Shown: piece after piece, positions 1 to 9,457 of the stretch
How the letters are laid out: each line of letters starts with the position of its first letter
Numbering within the stretch: position 1 is the stretch's first letter
Translations under genes and position numbers: made by a program
Assembly: GCA_965197405.1 (NCBI GenBank)
Contig: OZ240206.1
Span: 1,488,001-1,552,000, forward strand
From: G965197405 sp965197405
GTDB taxonomy: Bacteria; Chloroflexota; Dehalococcoidia; Lucifugimonadales; JAGWBF01
Direction: 5' to 3'
Length of the DNA: 64,000 nt
The notes under the pieces: generated by a model
Seen by the model: the letters and a program-made list of their open reading frames with translations, nothing else
What the model was told of the DNA's origin: nothing
Databases searched by the model: none

Positions 1-1
1 G

Positions 2-250
2 GAGAAGATCATCTTCACAGACTATTACCGGGCATCGGCGGTTGGGCAGTTCTCCGATCCGGTACAAGTCATCGACCCGGTGAATGCCAAGAACAACGTC
101 GCCAGCCTTTACACAACCACTCAGGCTGACGCAATCGTAGAGGCGGCTCTCGATGCGGGCGACGCTATTGATGCGGCCCTCGCCGCACCCACGAAGCAGG
201 AGACGGTCTACTATTGGCGGAAGGTCTTTGGCCCTCCGTTTCAGGTGTGA
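2..250 (+). CDS. CBASS CD-NTase (cyclic oligonucleotide synthase), C-terminal part
   Basis: The reading frame enters from the left edge and ends at TGA 248-250, giving the last 82 residues of a protein. The segment contains VQVIDPVNAKNNVAS and ends in YYWRKVFGPPFQV, which I recognise as the C-terminal helical region of CdnC/DncV-type nucleotidyltransferases. In CBASS these make a cyclic oligonucleotide second messenger after phage infection. The catalytic Gly-Ser and Asp residues lie outside the window, so activity cannot be judged. The stop is followed directly by the ribosome-binding site and start of a HORMA gene, then TRIP13-like and nucC genes, the classic type III CBASS order. Because NucC is triggered by cyclic tri-AMP, the enzyme probably makes cA3; that is inferred from the neighbour, not seen here. 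Confidence 0.8.
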   Translation, partial: EKIIFTDYYRASAVGQFSDPVQVIDPVNAKNNVASLYTTTQADAIVEAALDAGDAIDAALAAPTKQETVYYWRKVFGPPFQV

Positions 251-257
251 GGAGGAG

Positions 258-776
258 ATGAGCTACAGCTATACGATTACCAACACTACAACCTTCACCC
301 GGACACACGCTAGACATATATCCGCGAAGGTTGCTACCGACCTTAAGCGGATGCAGAGGTTCTACGGAGAGCCGTCAGACAACTGGATCGACGCCTTTGA
401 AGCAGAGGCTGTTGAGTTCCTCAAGGGAGGACTCCTCGACAAAGTGGCCTATGGCTTTCGGAGGAACGGCGGCTGGATCGAGCCGACGCTGATCTACACA
501 TCGCGTGATCTAATGGGTATCGCTGCTAACGATGATGATCCCGGACGGGTTCGACCTAATGCCCAGATTAGCGGAGCGTCCTTCCACAGCTACCTAACCT
601 ATAACTCTACGTGGAACCAGCTGACGAGGGAGCAACGGGAGGACTTCGCAAAGAGGCTCCCCTTCCAAAGAACTGAGGGAGCAGAACCCGGCGTCAGCGG
701 ATACTGGAGCCGAGACCTAACCTATTCGGCGGGTGGCCGTGCTCTTGACCGTGCCAGCTTGAGGAGCTACCGGTGA
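258..776 (+). CDS. CBASS HORMA-domain protein (Cap7 type)
   Basis: A 172-residue protein. I start it at ATG 258, directly after GGAGGAG at 251-257, because the conserved N-terminus MSYSYTITNTTTFTRTHARH matches bacterial HORMA family 1; a longer frame from 153 only covers the end of the upstream gene. Further recognisable blocks are DLKRMQRFYGEPSDNW near residue 30, YGFRRNGG, and a C-terminal seat-belt-like region with LPFQRTEG and YSAGGRALDRASLRSY. In type III CBASS the HORMA protein binds the CD-NTase and a target peptide and switches the synthase on, and the TRIP13-like ATPase unfolds it to switch signalling off. The stop overlaps the next start by 4 bases (GTGA), indicating translational coupling. 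The family assignment is by memory of the sequence. Confidence 0.9.
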   Translation: MSYSYTITNTTTFTRTHARHISAKVATDLKRMQRFYGEPSDNWIDAFEAEAVEFLKGGLLDKVAYGFRRNGGWIEPTLIYTSRDLMGIAANDDDPGRVRPNAQISGASFHSYLTYNSTWNQLTREQREDFAKRLPFQRTEGAEPGVSGYWSRDLTYSAGGRALDRASLRSYR

Positions 777-1714
777 CGACTCGCCTGACCATCGACGACC
801 TGTTTGATCGTCGCATCACCCTCCCGGATGTTGAAGCGCGTGAGCGCCTTCACCGCCTCGTTGGACTGGACGACCACAAGACGCGTTTGGCTAAGATGCT
901 CGGACTGCTCATCAATCCATCCGGTCTGAAAGCCTGGGTGAGCAAGCACCATCCCGGAGCCAGCGGAGTGCTCGACACAGTATTGAGAAGGCCGCCCCTC
1001 GTTGTGCTTGCTGGGGACGTCGGGTCCGGGAAATCTGAGCTCGCGGAGACCATCGGCGACGAGGTGGCTCGTCGGGAGAATGTCAGCATCATCTTATTCC
1101 CCATGAGCCTCTCTACTCGTGGGCAAGGACGTGTCGGTGAGATGACCCAATTGTTGTCCGCTGCTTTCGATCACGTTCAGGAGGAAGCCCAGAAGCGCAA
1201 GGATACTAACGGAACCTCACGAGGAGCGGTCCTTCTCCTGGTAGACGAAGCCGATGCCATCGCCCAATCGCGTGAGGCGGCACAGATGCATCATGAAGAC
1301 CGGGCCGGTGTGAACGCCTTCATCCGAGGGGTAGACCGACTCGCCAACAGCAAGCTCCCTGCTGCCGTGATCATGTGTACTAACCGGCTCGGGGCGTTGG
1401 ACCCGGCTGTACAGCGCCGTGCAGCAGATATCCTTACATTCACCCGGCCAGACAGCAGGCAGCGTGAGGCCGTGTTAGCGCCGCACCTCTGCCAGTTGAG
1501 TTTTTCGGAGGCACAGATTGCGGCTATCGTCGCTGCTACTGGACCACGACAAAATGGGGACTACGGCTTTACTTTCTCCGATCTGACACAACGGCTGCTG
1601 CCAGCCATTGTGCTCGACGCCTACCCGGACAGTGCGGTGGAGCCGAATCGAGCAATTGGAATCGCTCGAGCCATGATCCCAACAGCACCATTTCAAGAGG
1701 CGCATCGTGAGTGA
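773..1714 (+). CDS. CBASS TRIP13/Pch2-like AAA+ ATPase (Cap6 type)
   Basis: A 313-residue AAA+ ATPase with a GTG start coupled to the HORMA stop. Walker A is GDVGSGKS at residues 81-88 and Walker B is LLLVDEAD at 154-161. A sensor-1 region (VIMCTNRLGALD) and an arginine-rich QRRAAD segment follow. Length and order match bacterial TRIP13 homologues, which remodel HORMA proteins and so hold the nucleotide cyclase inactive in uninfected cells. The 3' end overlaps the NucC start by 8 bases, so all CBASS genes appear to be one transcript. No lesion is visible. Confidence 0.9.
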   Translation: MTTRLTIDDLFDRRITLPDVEARERLHRLVGLDDHKTRLAKMLGLLINPSGLKAWVSKHHPGASGVLDTVLRRPPLVVLAGDVGSGKSELAETIGDEVARRENVSIILFPMSLSTRGQGRVGEMTQLLSAAFDHVQEEAQKRKDTNGTSRGAVLLLVDEADAIAQSREAAQMHHEDRAGVNAFIRGVDRLANSKLPAAVIMCTNRLGALDPAVQRRAADILTFTRPDSRQREAVLAPHLCQLSFSEAQIAAIVAATGPRQNGDYGFTFSDLTQRLLPAIVLDAYPDSAVEPNRAIGIARAMIPTAPFQEAHRE

Positions 1715-2432
1715 GTGGTCACTAGAGCGGCTCCTTGCTAATCTGCATGACGACATCCAGCGACGCTTGGAGACAGCTCGTCAGAGCTTCGCACATCCAG
1801 GCACCAAGGGCGATGCCAGCGAGACTGTGTGGATAAGCCTCCTAAACACGTACTTGCCCCAGCGCTACCAGGCCGCCAAAGCACACGTGGTCGATAGTAA
1901 GGGAGCATTCAGCGACCAGATCGATGTGGTTGTGTACGACCGCCAGTATTCGCCCTTCATCTTCCGGTACGAAGAGCAGACTATCATCCCTGCAGAGAGC
2001 GTGTACGCCGTATTCGAGGCCAAGCAGACCCTCAATGCGGAGCACGTCAAGTATGCGCGCGAGAAGGTGGCCAGTGTGCGTCGGCTTCACCGGACCAGTC
2101 TACCGATTCCCCATGCAGGAGGAATCTATCCCCCCAAGCCACTTATCCCCATATGTGGGGGTCTGTTGACCCTAGAGAGTGACTGGAAGCCCGCCTTGGG
2201 CGAGCCCTTGTACACAGCACTCGGCGATGGAATAGCGGATGACCACCTCGACCTCGGCTGCGTTGCGGCCCACGGGCACTTCAGATTCGACGAAGGGAGC
2301 GGGGCGTACAAGACCCACGCCGGCGGAAAGCCTGCGACCGCCTTCCTGCTCTCGCTAATCTCGCAGCTTCAGTTTAGTGGCACCGTGCCAATGATCGATG
2401 TCCAAGCGTACGCCCAGTGGCTCTCCAACTGA
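1707..2432 (+). CDS. nucC: NucC, cyclic trinucleotide-activated DNA endonuclease (CBASS effector)
   Basis: A 241-residue protein with a GTG start (V-SEWSLERLL) overlapping the ATPase gene by 8 bases. The whole sequence is recognisably NucC: the early HPGTKGDASE block, the restriction-fold motif with Asp73 in QIDVVVYD and Glu104/Lys106 in FEAKQ, and the distal blocks RRLHRTSLPIPHAGG and LQFSGTVPMID. Spacing and positions of Asp73, Glu104 and Lys106 are those expected of the family. Known NucC enzymes form trimers that bind cA3, pair into hexamers and degrade double-stranded DNA including the host chromosome, killing the infected cell. All visible catalytic residues are intact. The type I methyltransferase gene starts 17 bases downstream. 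Confidence 0.95.
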   Translation: MSEWSLERLLANLHDDIQRRLETARQSFAHPGTKGDASETVWISLLNTYLPQRYQAAKAHVVDSKGAFSDQIDVVVYDRQYSPFIFRYEEQTIIPAESVYAVFEAKQTLNAEHVKYAREKVASVRRLHRTSLPIPHAGGIYPPKPLIPICGGLLTLESDWKPALGEPLYTALGDGIADDHLDLGCVAAHGHFRFDEGSGAYKTHAGGKPATAFLLSLISQLQFSGTVPMIDVQAYAQWLSN

Positions 2433-2448
2433 CCAGGAAACACAATTG

Positions 2449-4317
<1,869 letters not shown>

Positions 4318-5432
4318 CAGAGAAACTCCTGAGGGCCGCCAGTGGCTGCGCGTTGGTGACGTCTACGAGGTTACCAAGAAGCCGCGAGAGCTTGATACGG
4401 CTTCGATGCCCTCGATCCCCTTCGCTCCGATGGACGCCATTCCACAAAGTGGTGAATATACTCCCAGTTACACAATGAGGACGCCAGGCGAGATTAGAAG
4501 CGGAACCTACTTTGAGCGTGGTGACATCCTTGTAGCCAAGATTACGCCGTCATTCGAGAACGGGAAGCAGGCACTCGCGACTGAACTCCCAACGCCTTTC
4601 GGTTTCGCAACAACGGAGATTATTCCGCTTCGACCCTGTAATGGAGAGCACGACCGGCGGCTATTGTTCTTCTACTTGCTGCATCCTGATGTCCGCCATC
4701 ACGTAGCCGAGCGCATGGAGGGCGCGACCGGCCGGCAACGAATACCTACTGACGTCATCCTCGACCTGCCGTTCCCAGCGTTTGATCCTGAAGCACAAAT
4801 CACCATAGCTGACTCATTGGAGATGATTCAACGGCTGAAGGCTATTGAATCCCAGGCGGTCGAGGCAACGACGAACCTCAAACGCGCCGCGATGCGGACG
4901 CTGTTCACTCGCGGGCTGAGGGGCGAGGTGCAGAAGGAGACGGATATCGGGGCGATGCCGGAGAGTTGGGAACTCGTCAACTTTGAGTCCGTGCGGGAGA
5001 AACTCCAATATGGTACGTCGGTTAGGTGCACATACGACGTATCTGAACGCCCCGTGCTTCGTATCCCGAACATTGAGCCGCAACGTGTCATTGCGGACGA
5101 TCTCAAATACTGTACGCTCACAGGTAACGATGCCGTGAGGTACGAGCTTGAAGACGGCGATCTGCTCTTCATTCGGACGAACGGGGTGCTGGATCGTCTT
5201 GGTTCGTGCGCCGTCTACGAGGGTTATCCTGCCAATGCTCTGTTCGCATCGTATCTGATTCGCGCAAAAGTGAGACCGGACTGCGTGGCTCCTCACTTCG
5301 CAGCGTCTTTCTTCGGCTCTGAACTGGGAACCAGCATCGTAGCCGGGAGAGCCATTTCAGCCTCTGATGGAAAGTTCAACCTGAACACTGTAGCGATAGA
5401 CAGTCTGCTACTCCCGTTGCCACCTACACTAA

Positions 5433-6292
5433 GAACCTGTCTACGTTCTCAGGATATGTTAAGTTGAGACTATTACCAAGGCAGGGTGATCATGTCTCAT
5501 TCCTATCCCAGCGACATCTGCCGGGAGCAATTTGCCCGGATTCTTCCCACGTTGGAGTCGGCCCGCCGACGGACCAAGCCCCGCACCGTGGACTTGTACG
5601 ACGTTTTCTGCGGGGTGCTGTACCTCCTGAAAAGCGGGTGTCAGTGGCGGATGCTCCCTGCGGACTTCCCCGATTGGCGCACTTGCTACAAGTATTTCCG
5701 GCAATGGAGTGAGCGGCCCGACCCAGAGAAAGAGTCCATTCTGGAGCAGGTCTTAAAAAAAATCGGTTGGCGCGGCCCGACGGAGCAATGGTCGAAAAGA
5801 GCAGACCAGCTTCTGCATCGTGGACGCCCAGAGCGTCAAGAACACGGACAGCGCCGAGAACAAGGGCTATGACTCGGGCAAGAAGGTGTCCGGGATTAAG
5901 CGTCACATCGCGGTGGACACTCAGGGGCTGCCCCATGCGATTCATGTGACCACCGCCAACGTTACGGACCGGGCTGGGGCTTTGGCGATGTTTGACCAAC
6001 GCCGGGCCGACCTGAGCCGGGTGCAGCAAGTGCTGGTCGATGGGGGTTACACCGGGAAGCCCTTTGCCGCAGCGGTGCAGAGCCTGTTGGGAGCCTCGGT
6101 GGAAGTGGTGAAACGCAATGAACTGCACATTTTCGTGGTGCTGGCGCAGCGATGGGTGGTGGAGCGGTCTTTTGCCTGGCTGGAGAAGTGCCGCCGACTC
6201 TGGAAGAACTGCGAGAGAAAGCTCAATACCAGTCTGCAAATGGTGGTTCTCGCCTTCGCGGTGCTAATCCTGAAAAGATTGTAAACAGGCTC
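5433..6292 (+). mobile_element. IS5-family insertion sequence A in hsdS
   Basis: An 860-bp element with imperfect terminal inverted repeats: left GAACCTGTCTACG, right (reverse complement) GAGCCTGTTTACA. It is flanked by the trinucleotide TAA at 5430-5432 and 6293-6295, the TNA-type target duplication of IS5/ISL2-like elements. It carries a transposase in two frames joined at an A8 run. It lies in the same orientation as hsdS. The right-hand TAA is also the left-hand duplication of the next element. Confidence 0.9.
5492..6284 (+). CDS. IS5-family DDE transposase, two frames joined by frameshift (IS A)
   Basis: The first frame starts at ATG 5492 (MSHSYPSDICREQFARI) and encodes the DUF4096-like N-terminus with VDLYDVFCGVLYLLKSGCQW. 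The second frame carries the catalytic core: FCIVDAQSVKNTD (first Asp), GIKRHIAVDTQGLP, LVDGGYTGKPF (second Asp) and the closing RWVVERSFAWLEKCRRLWKN (Glu). The frames differ by +1. The downstream frame opens only after a TAA at 5754-5756, which places the switch inside the run of eight A at 5755-5762, a typical site of programmed slippage. Fusion there gives a full-length transposase, so the element may still be active. Only one copy is seen in this window. Confidence 0.85.
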
Positions 6293-6295
6293 TAA

Positions 6296-7265
6296 GAGCC
6301 TATCCTAAAAACCGGTGAAACCCGCTGAGTAGTGAATGAGGAAGGAGGCAGAGGAGCGGCTAAACTTGGGGAATGACGAAAGCGAAAGAACCCAAGCCGC
6401 CTCGACCACCCCGCGCCAGCCCAGCCTCTCCGACCAACCCCACCACCGGCTCCTTCCAAGTATCCGACGAACTGTGGGAGGCACTGGCTCCACTCCTTCC
6501 CCAGCGGGTGAATACCCATCCCTTGGGCGGAGGCCGCCCCCGGGTCCCGGACCGGACCTGCGCCAACGGTATCTTCTACGTGCTTCGCACCGGTTGCCAG
6601 TGGAAGTCCTTGGATGCCACCGGCATTTGCTCCGGCTCCACCGCCCACCTGCGCTTTCAGGAATGGGCCGCCGCCGGGGTGTTCCTGGAGCTATGGCGGA
6701 CCGGGCTGGAACGCTATGACGAATTGAAGGGTTTGGACTGGAGCTGGCTGAGCATGGACGGGGCCTTGACCAAATCCCCCTTGGGCGGGGGGAAAAACCG
6801 GTCCCAACCCCACGGACCGGGGTAAGAGCGGGGTCAAACGCAGTCTGTTGACCGAATCCGGGGGCATTCCGGTGGGGCTGGCAGTGGACGGGGCCAACCG
6901 CCACGATATGAAGCTGGTGCGGGCCACGGTGGACAGCCTCCCCGTGCCACGCCCCGCGCCCAGCCCGGAGCATCCCCAGGGTCTGTGCTTGGACAAGGGC
7001 TACGACTTTGATGAGGTGCGCCGGACCGTGGACGAGTTTGGCTTCACGGCCCACATACGCAGCCGTGGGGAAGAGGCTCAGGCCATCAAGAAAGAGGCCG
7101 GCTTCAAAGCCCGGCGCTGGGTGGTGGAACGCACCCACAGCTGGATGAACCGCTTCCGGCGCATTTTGGTCCGCTGGGACAAGTCTCCCACCAACTACAT
7201 AGCCTTTCTTCATTTCGCCTGTGCCCTTATCGCTCTCAGAGCCGCCGGGTTATTAGGATAGGCTC
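6296..7265 (+). mobile_element. IS5-family insertion sequence B in hsdS
   Basis: A 970-bp element with perfect 13-bp terminal inverted repeats GAGCCTATCCTAA at both ends and TAA target duplications at 6293-6295 and 7266-7268. It sits directly against IS A, sharing one TAA. It probably arrived second, using the TAA made by the first insertion (or the reverse). It differs from IS A in sequence but belongs to the same superfamily, and both read in the direction of hsdS. Confidence 0.9.
6373..7261 (+). CDS. IS5-family DDE transposase, two frames joined by frameshift (IS B)
   Basis: Frame one (ATG 6373, 150 residues) has the N-terminal domain with SDELWEALAPLLPQR, RTCANGIFYVLRTGCQW and the first catalytic Asp in WLSMDGALTK. 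Frame two resumes with PVGLAVDGANRHD and carries LCLDKGYDFDEVR (second Asp) and the RRWVVERTHSWMNRFRRIL block with the catalytic Glu. The two frames differ by +1, and the change can occur at the G6A5 run near 6786-6796, as in other two-frame IS5 relatives. All three acidic residues are present, so a fused product could be active. Confidence 0.85.
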
Positions 7266-7452
7266 TAAGTGAGCAACGTGAAATCGTCGCCGTTCTCGAC
7301 GTCATTGATCGCAAGATAGACCTGCACCGTCGGAAGCGGGCCATCTTGGATGAACTCTTCAAGTCGCTGCTGCACAAGCTGATGACGGGGGAAATACGGG
7401 TGGGGGGGTTGGGCCTCACCAGATTGGCCACGCAGTTGGACGAGGTGGATTG

Positions 7453-7908
7453 ATGACCCACGACGACGTGTTCTTGCGGTTTCAGTGGCAAGACAGATGC
7501 GGAGTTGTCTGGACCGTGGGATTCACCGAAGAGCCTTGGGGCTTTTCTGGATTCATGGCATCAAGGCAAATACGTGGAACGGGATTGGTTTACGTACATA
7601 CTCGCGTTTCTGGTCAAATCCGACCCATAGCTTTCCTGAATGACGTTCGAGTGGATAGTCATGTCGAGGACAGGGGCTTGGGTTCAATGCTGATCAAGGA
7701 AGCAATCGAAGAATGCATGCGAAGGGGCCACAAGGGCATATACGGATATCTGAGTGATGTGGACATCGGCCGCTTCCCAAAACTCAAGTACTTCTACGAG
7801 AAGCTGGGGTTCTCTGTTGCCTTCCATGACATGAAGCGCCCGGACTATAGGTATGACCGAGCTGGCAAGCTAGAGATGGTCTTCGACAATGTTCGAGACG
7901 AGTCTTGA
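7453..7908 (+). CDS. GNAT-family N-acetyltransferase
   Basis: A 151-residue protein whose ATG (7453) overlaps the hsdS stop (TGATG), so it was once translated with hsdS. The central motif HVEDRGLGSMLIKEAIEECM is the acetyl-CoA binding motif A (R-x-x-G-x-G) of GNAT enzymes, followed by KLKYFYEKLGFSV, the usual family ending. The N-terminal half (FQWQDRCGVVWTVGF) is not recognisable. The substrate is unknown. Placement between two hsdS 3' ends suggests it was captured by the restriction locus. IS insertion upstream may now uncouple its expression. Confidence 0.75.
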   Translation: MTHDDVFLRFQWQDRCGVVWTVGFTEEPWGFSGFMASRQIRGTGLVYVHTRVSGQIRPIAFLNDVRVDSHVEDRGLGSMLIKEAIEECMRRGHKGIYGYLSDVDIGRFPKLKYFYEKLGFSVAFHDMKRPDYRYDRAGKLEMVFDNVRDES

Positions 7909-7912
7909 ATGA

Positions 7913-8101
7913 GTGGCAGGGGAATCTGACGCCGCCTATGGACGCGCCGTGCTGGAGGAGCGGCTCAACGTGCTGCTGCACCAGCTGATGACGGGGCAGA
8001 TTCGGATGGGAGAATTGGAGCTAGAGACATTATCAGATAGCACCCCTCGTTCAGGGGATAAGGGTCACGGCAAATCGATGAGTGACGTCTTTGGTAGGTA
8101 G
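7913..8101 (+). pseudogene. Remnant of a second hsdS 3' end
   Basis: The frame encodes LEERLNVLLHQLMTGQIRMG, which closely parallels the end of the neighbouring hsdS (ILDELFKSLLHKLMTGEIRV). Only about 30 residues of the distal conserved HsdS helix remain, followed by an unrelated tail, and no recognition domain precedes it. I read it as the leftover of a partial duplication, or of an alternative hsdS lost through recombination. It may not be translated. A continuous small ORF of 62 codons is open, so a short peptide is possible. Confidence 0.65.
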
Positions 8102-8133
8102 GAGCACATTCTTGGCGAGGGCATTTAGCTCAA

Positions 8134-8802
8134 ATGGCAACTTCAAAGCAAAGTAATCTGTATTGGACTGGCGGTCCATTCCGCATCAGTCTAAGGTACT
8201 ACTCGGACCTCTCCTCACATGTTGCTAATGATGCAATCGCAATAATTGAAGAGTTTCGCACTACGTGTCAAAAGCAGTACATCGCATTCAACGGCGCGGT
8301 TAACGGTAGACAATTGGCGTACGAGCGTTTCAAGACATTGTTCGGCCCGGTTAACTTGGACAAAACGTTTTGGATCGGAAGTGGCGATCCAAATGATAAT
8401 AAGCAGATACCTGGCAGTTCTGTGCTCGCATGGATAAACCAAGGAGAGTTCCTTGAAGGCCTGAATAAGGGCGGAGCATTTGAGCAACAACATGCTAAAG
8501 CGCTAGTTGTGTTTGTATATCAGCTGTGGGAGGAGAACTATCGAAGAAAACTCTCGCAAAGATTGTCGGTTGGATTGAATCAGGTCCGGTGCATTCTGAT
8601 GGGCGATATTCGGCACATTAGGAATCTGATAACCCATGAAAAAGCGACTATTCCACAGGGTTTCTCCGCCAGGCTCGAGTTACTGCCTCAGATTTGGAAT
8701 TTGGAACCTGGAGAACTGAGAATCACGGAGCAGATGATTCAATCATTGATGGAGCAGATCAATGCTATACATATACAGATAAGCGCTAGGAGAACATCCT
8801 AG
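8134..8802 (+). CDS. Hypothetical protein with HEPN-like R-x4-H motif
   Basis: A 222-residue protein with no family I can name. Near residue 160 it has DIRHIRNLITHEKA. Arg163-x4-His168 within a predicted helix fits the catalytic motif of HEPN ribonucleases, and the remainder (VVFVYQLWEENYRRKLSQRL) looks helical as HEPN bundles do. HEPN proteins are common RNases in abortive-infection and toxin systems, which suits this location between hsdS and hsdR. Codon use is more AT-rich than its neighbours, hinting at separate acquisition. The activity is inferred from the motif alone, and no obvious partner antitoxin is adjacent. Confidence 0.55.
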   Translation: MATSKQSNLYWTGGPFRISLRYYSDLSSHVANDAIAIIEEFRTTCQKQYIAFNGAVNGRQLAYERFKTLFGPVNLDKTFWIGSGDPNDNKQIPGSSVLAWINQGEFLEGLNKGGAFEQQHAKALVVFVYQLWEENYRRKLSQRLSVGLNQVRCILMGDIRHIRNLITHEKATIPQGFSARLELLPQIWNLEPGELRITEQMIQSLMEQINAIHIQISARRTS

Positions 8803-8845
8803 TCAGAATGAGATGCCCCATGACCATTGAGGGAACTCACCCATT

Positions 8846-8959
8846 ATGCCCAAACATATAGAGACTCTCGCCGCCTCCAGCGAATCCGAGACGCTGGAGT
8901 TCAAGGCTACGGCTGGCGGGACGCCCGGAGCGGGGGCCATCCCGAATGGCTACAGGTAG
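8846..8959 (+). pseudogene. Broken 5' end of an AlbA_2-domain gene
   Basis: A 37-codon frame reads MPKHIETLAASSESETLEFK and then loses similarity, ending at TAG 8957. The same opening is seen in the intact gene 600 bases downstream (LAATGESETREFKETTG). It is therefore a duplicated or displaced start of an AlbA_2/Schlafen-like domain gene, cut off after about 20 residues. The duplication encloses the Cys-rich repeat gene that follows. Confidence 0.6.
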
Positions 8960-9019
8960 TATTAGGGTGGGTTGGTTACCCGTAGGCATATCGGAAGCTG
9001 GAACAGGAGATTGTTCAGC

Positions 9020-9439
9020 ATGGCAACGCCAAAGGAATCTGTTTGCGAGTCTTGCATCGACGCTGTGGTTGCATCCGCAAAGGTGGCGGGTGAGGACTAC
9101 GAAAACGCCGAGTTCGTACATATGCTGGCCCTCAAGTTCGGGGCCAGGATATCTGACCACCTCTGCGAAGAGGATGAGGAGGTGGATTGCAATTGCGGTT
9201 GCCGGGTTGGAATCTTGCCGTGGGATGAGTCATTCGGGACGGTAACGACGAGGGGGGATGTTTGCGACTCCTGCCTCGAGGCGGTGTACGAAGCCGCTAT
9301 ATCGGTGGGCGAGCAGCACGATGATATCTTGTACACATATATGCTGGCCCGCACGAGCGGAGCAGGTATCTTCGACCACGAGTGCGATGCGGAGGATGAT
9401 GAGGATGTGGACTGCAATTGCGGTTGCCAACGCAAGTGA
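9020..9439 (+). CDS. Two-repeat Cys-rich acidic protein, function unknown
   Basis: A 139-residue protein. I start it at ATG 9020 with AGGAGA 9 bases upstream, rather than the longer frame from 8972. It is two tandem copies of a ~55-residue unit. Each has an opening C-x2-C (VCESCIDAV and VCDSCLEAV), a helical stretch ending in MLA, a conserved SDH/FDH-x-C, an acidic run (EEDEEVD and EDDEDVD) and a closing CNCGC. Each unit has six cysteines and a histidine, which suggests zinc or another metal site. I know no family that fits. It sits just before the AlbA_2 regulator and hsdR, so it may be a restriction-locus accessory or cargo. The function is open. Confidence 0.6.
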   Translation: MATPKESVCESCIDAVVASAKVAGEDYENAEFVHMLALKFGARISDHLCEEDEEVDCNCGCRVGILPWDESFGTVTTRGDVCDSCLEAVYEAAISVGEQHDDILYTYMLARTSGAGIFDHECDAEDDEDVDCNCGCQRK

Positions 9440-9457
9440 GCCGAGAGAGATGCGCCC

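Noticed and set aside
153..257. Longer start for the HORMA gene
   Set aside because: It would overlap the CD-NTase coding end, while ATG 258 has a ribosome-binding site and the conserved family N-terminus.
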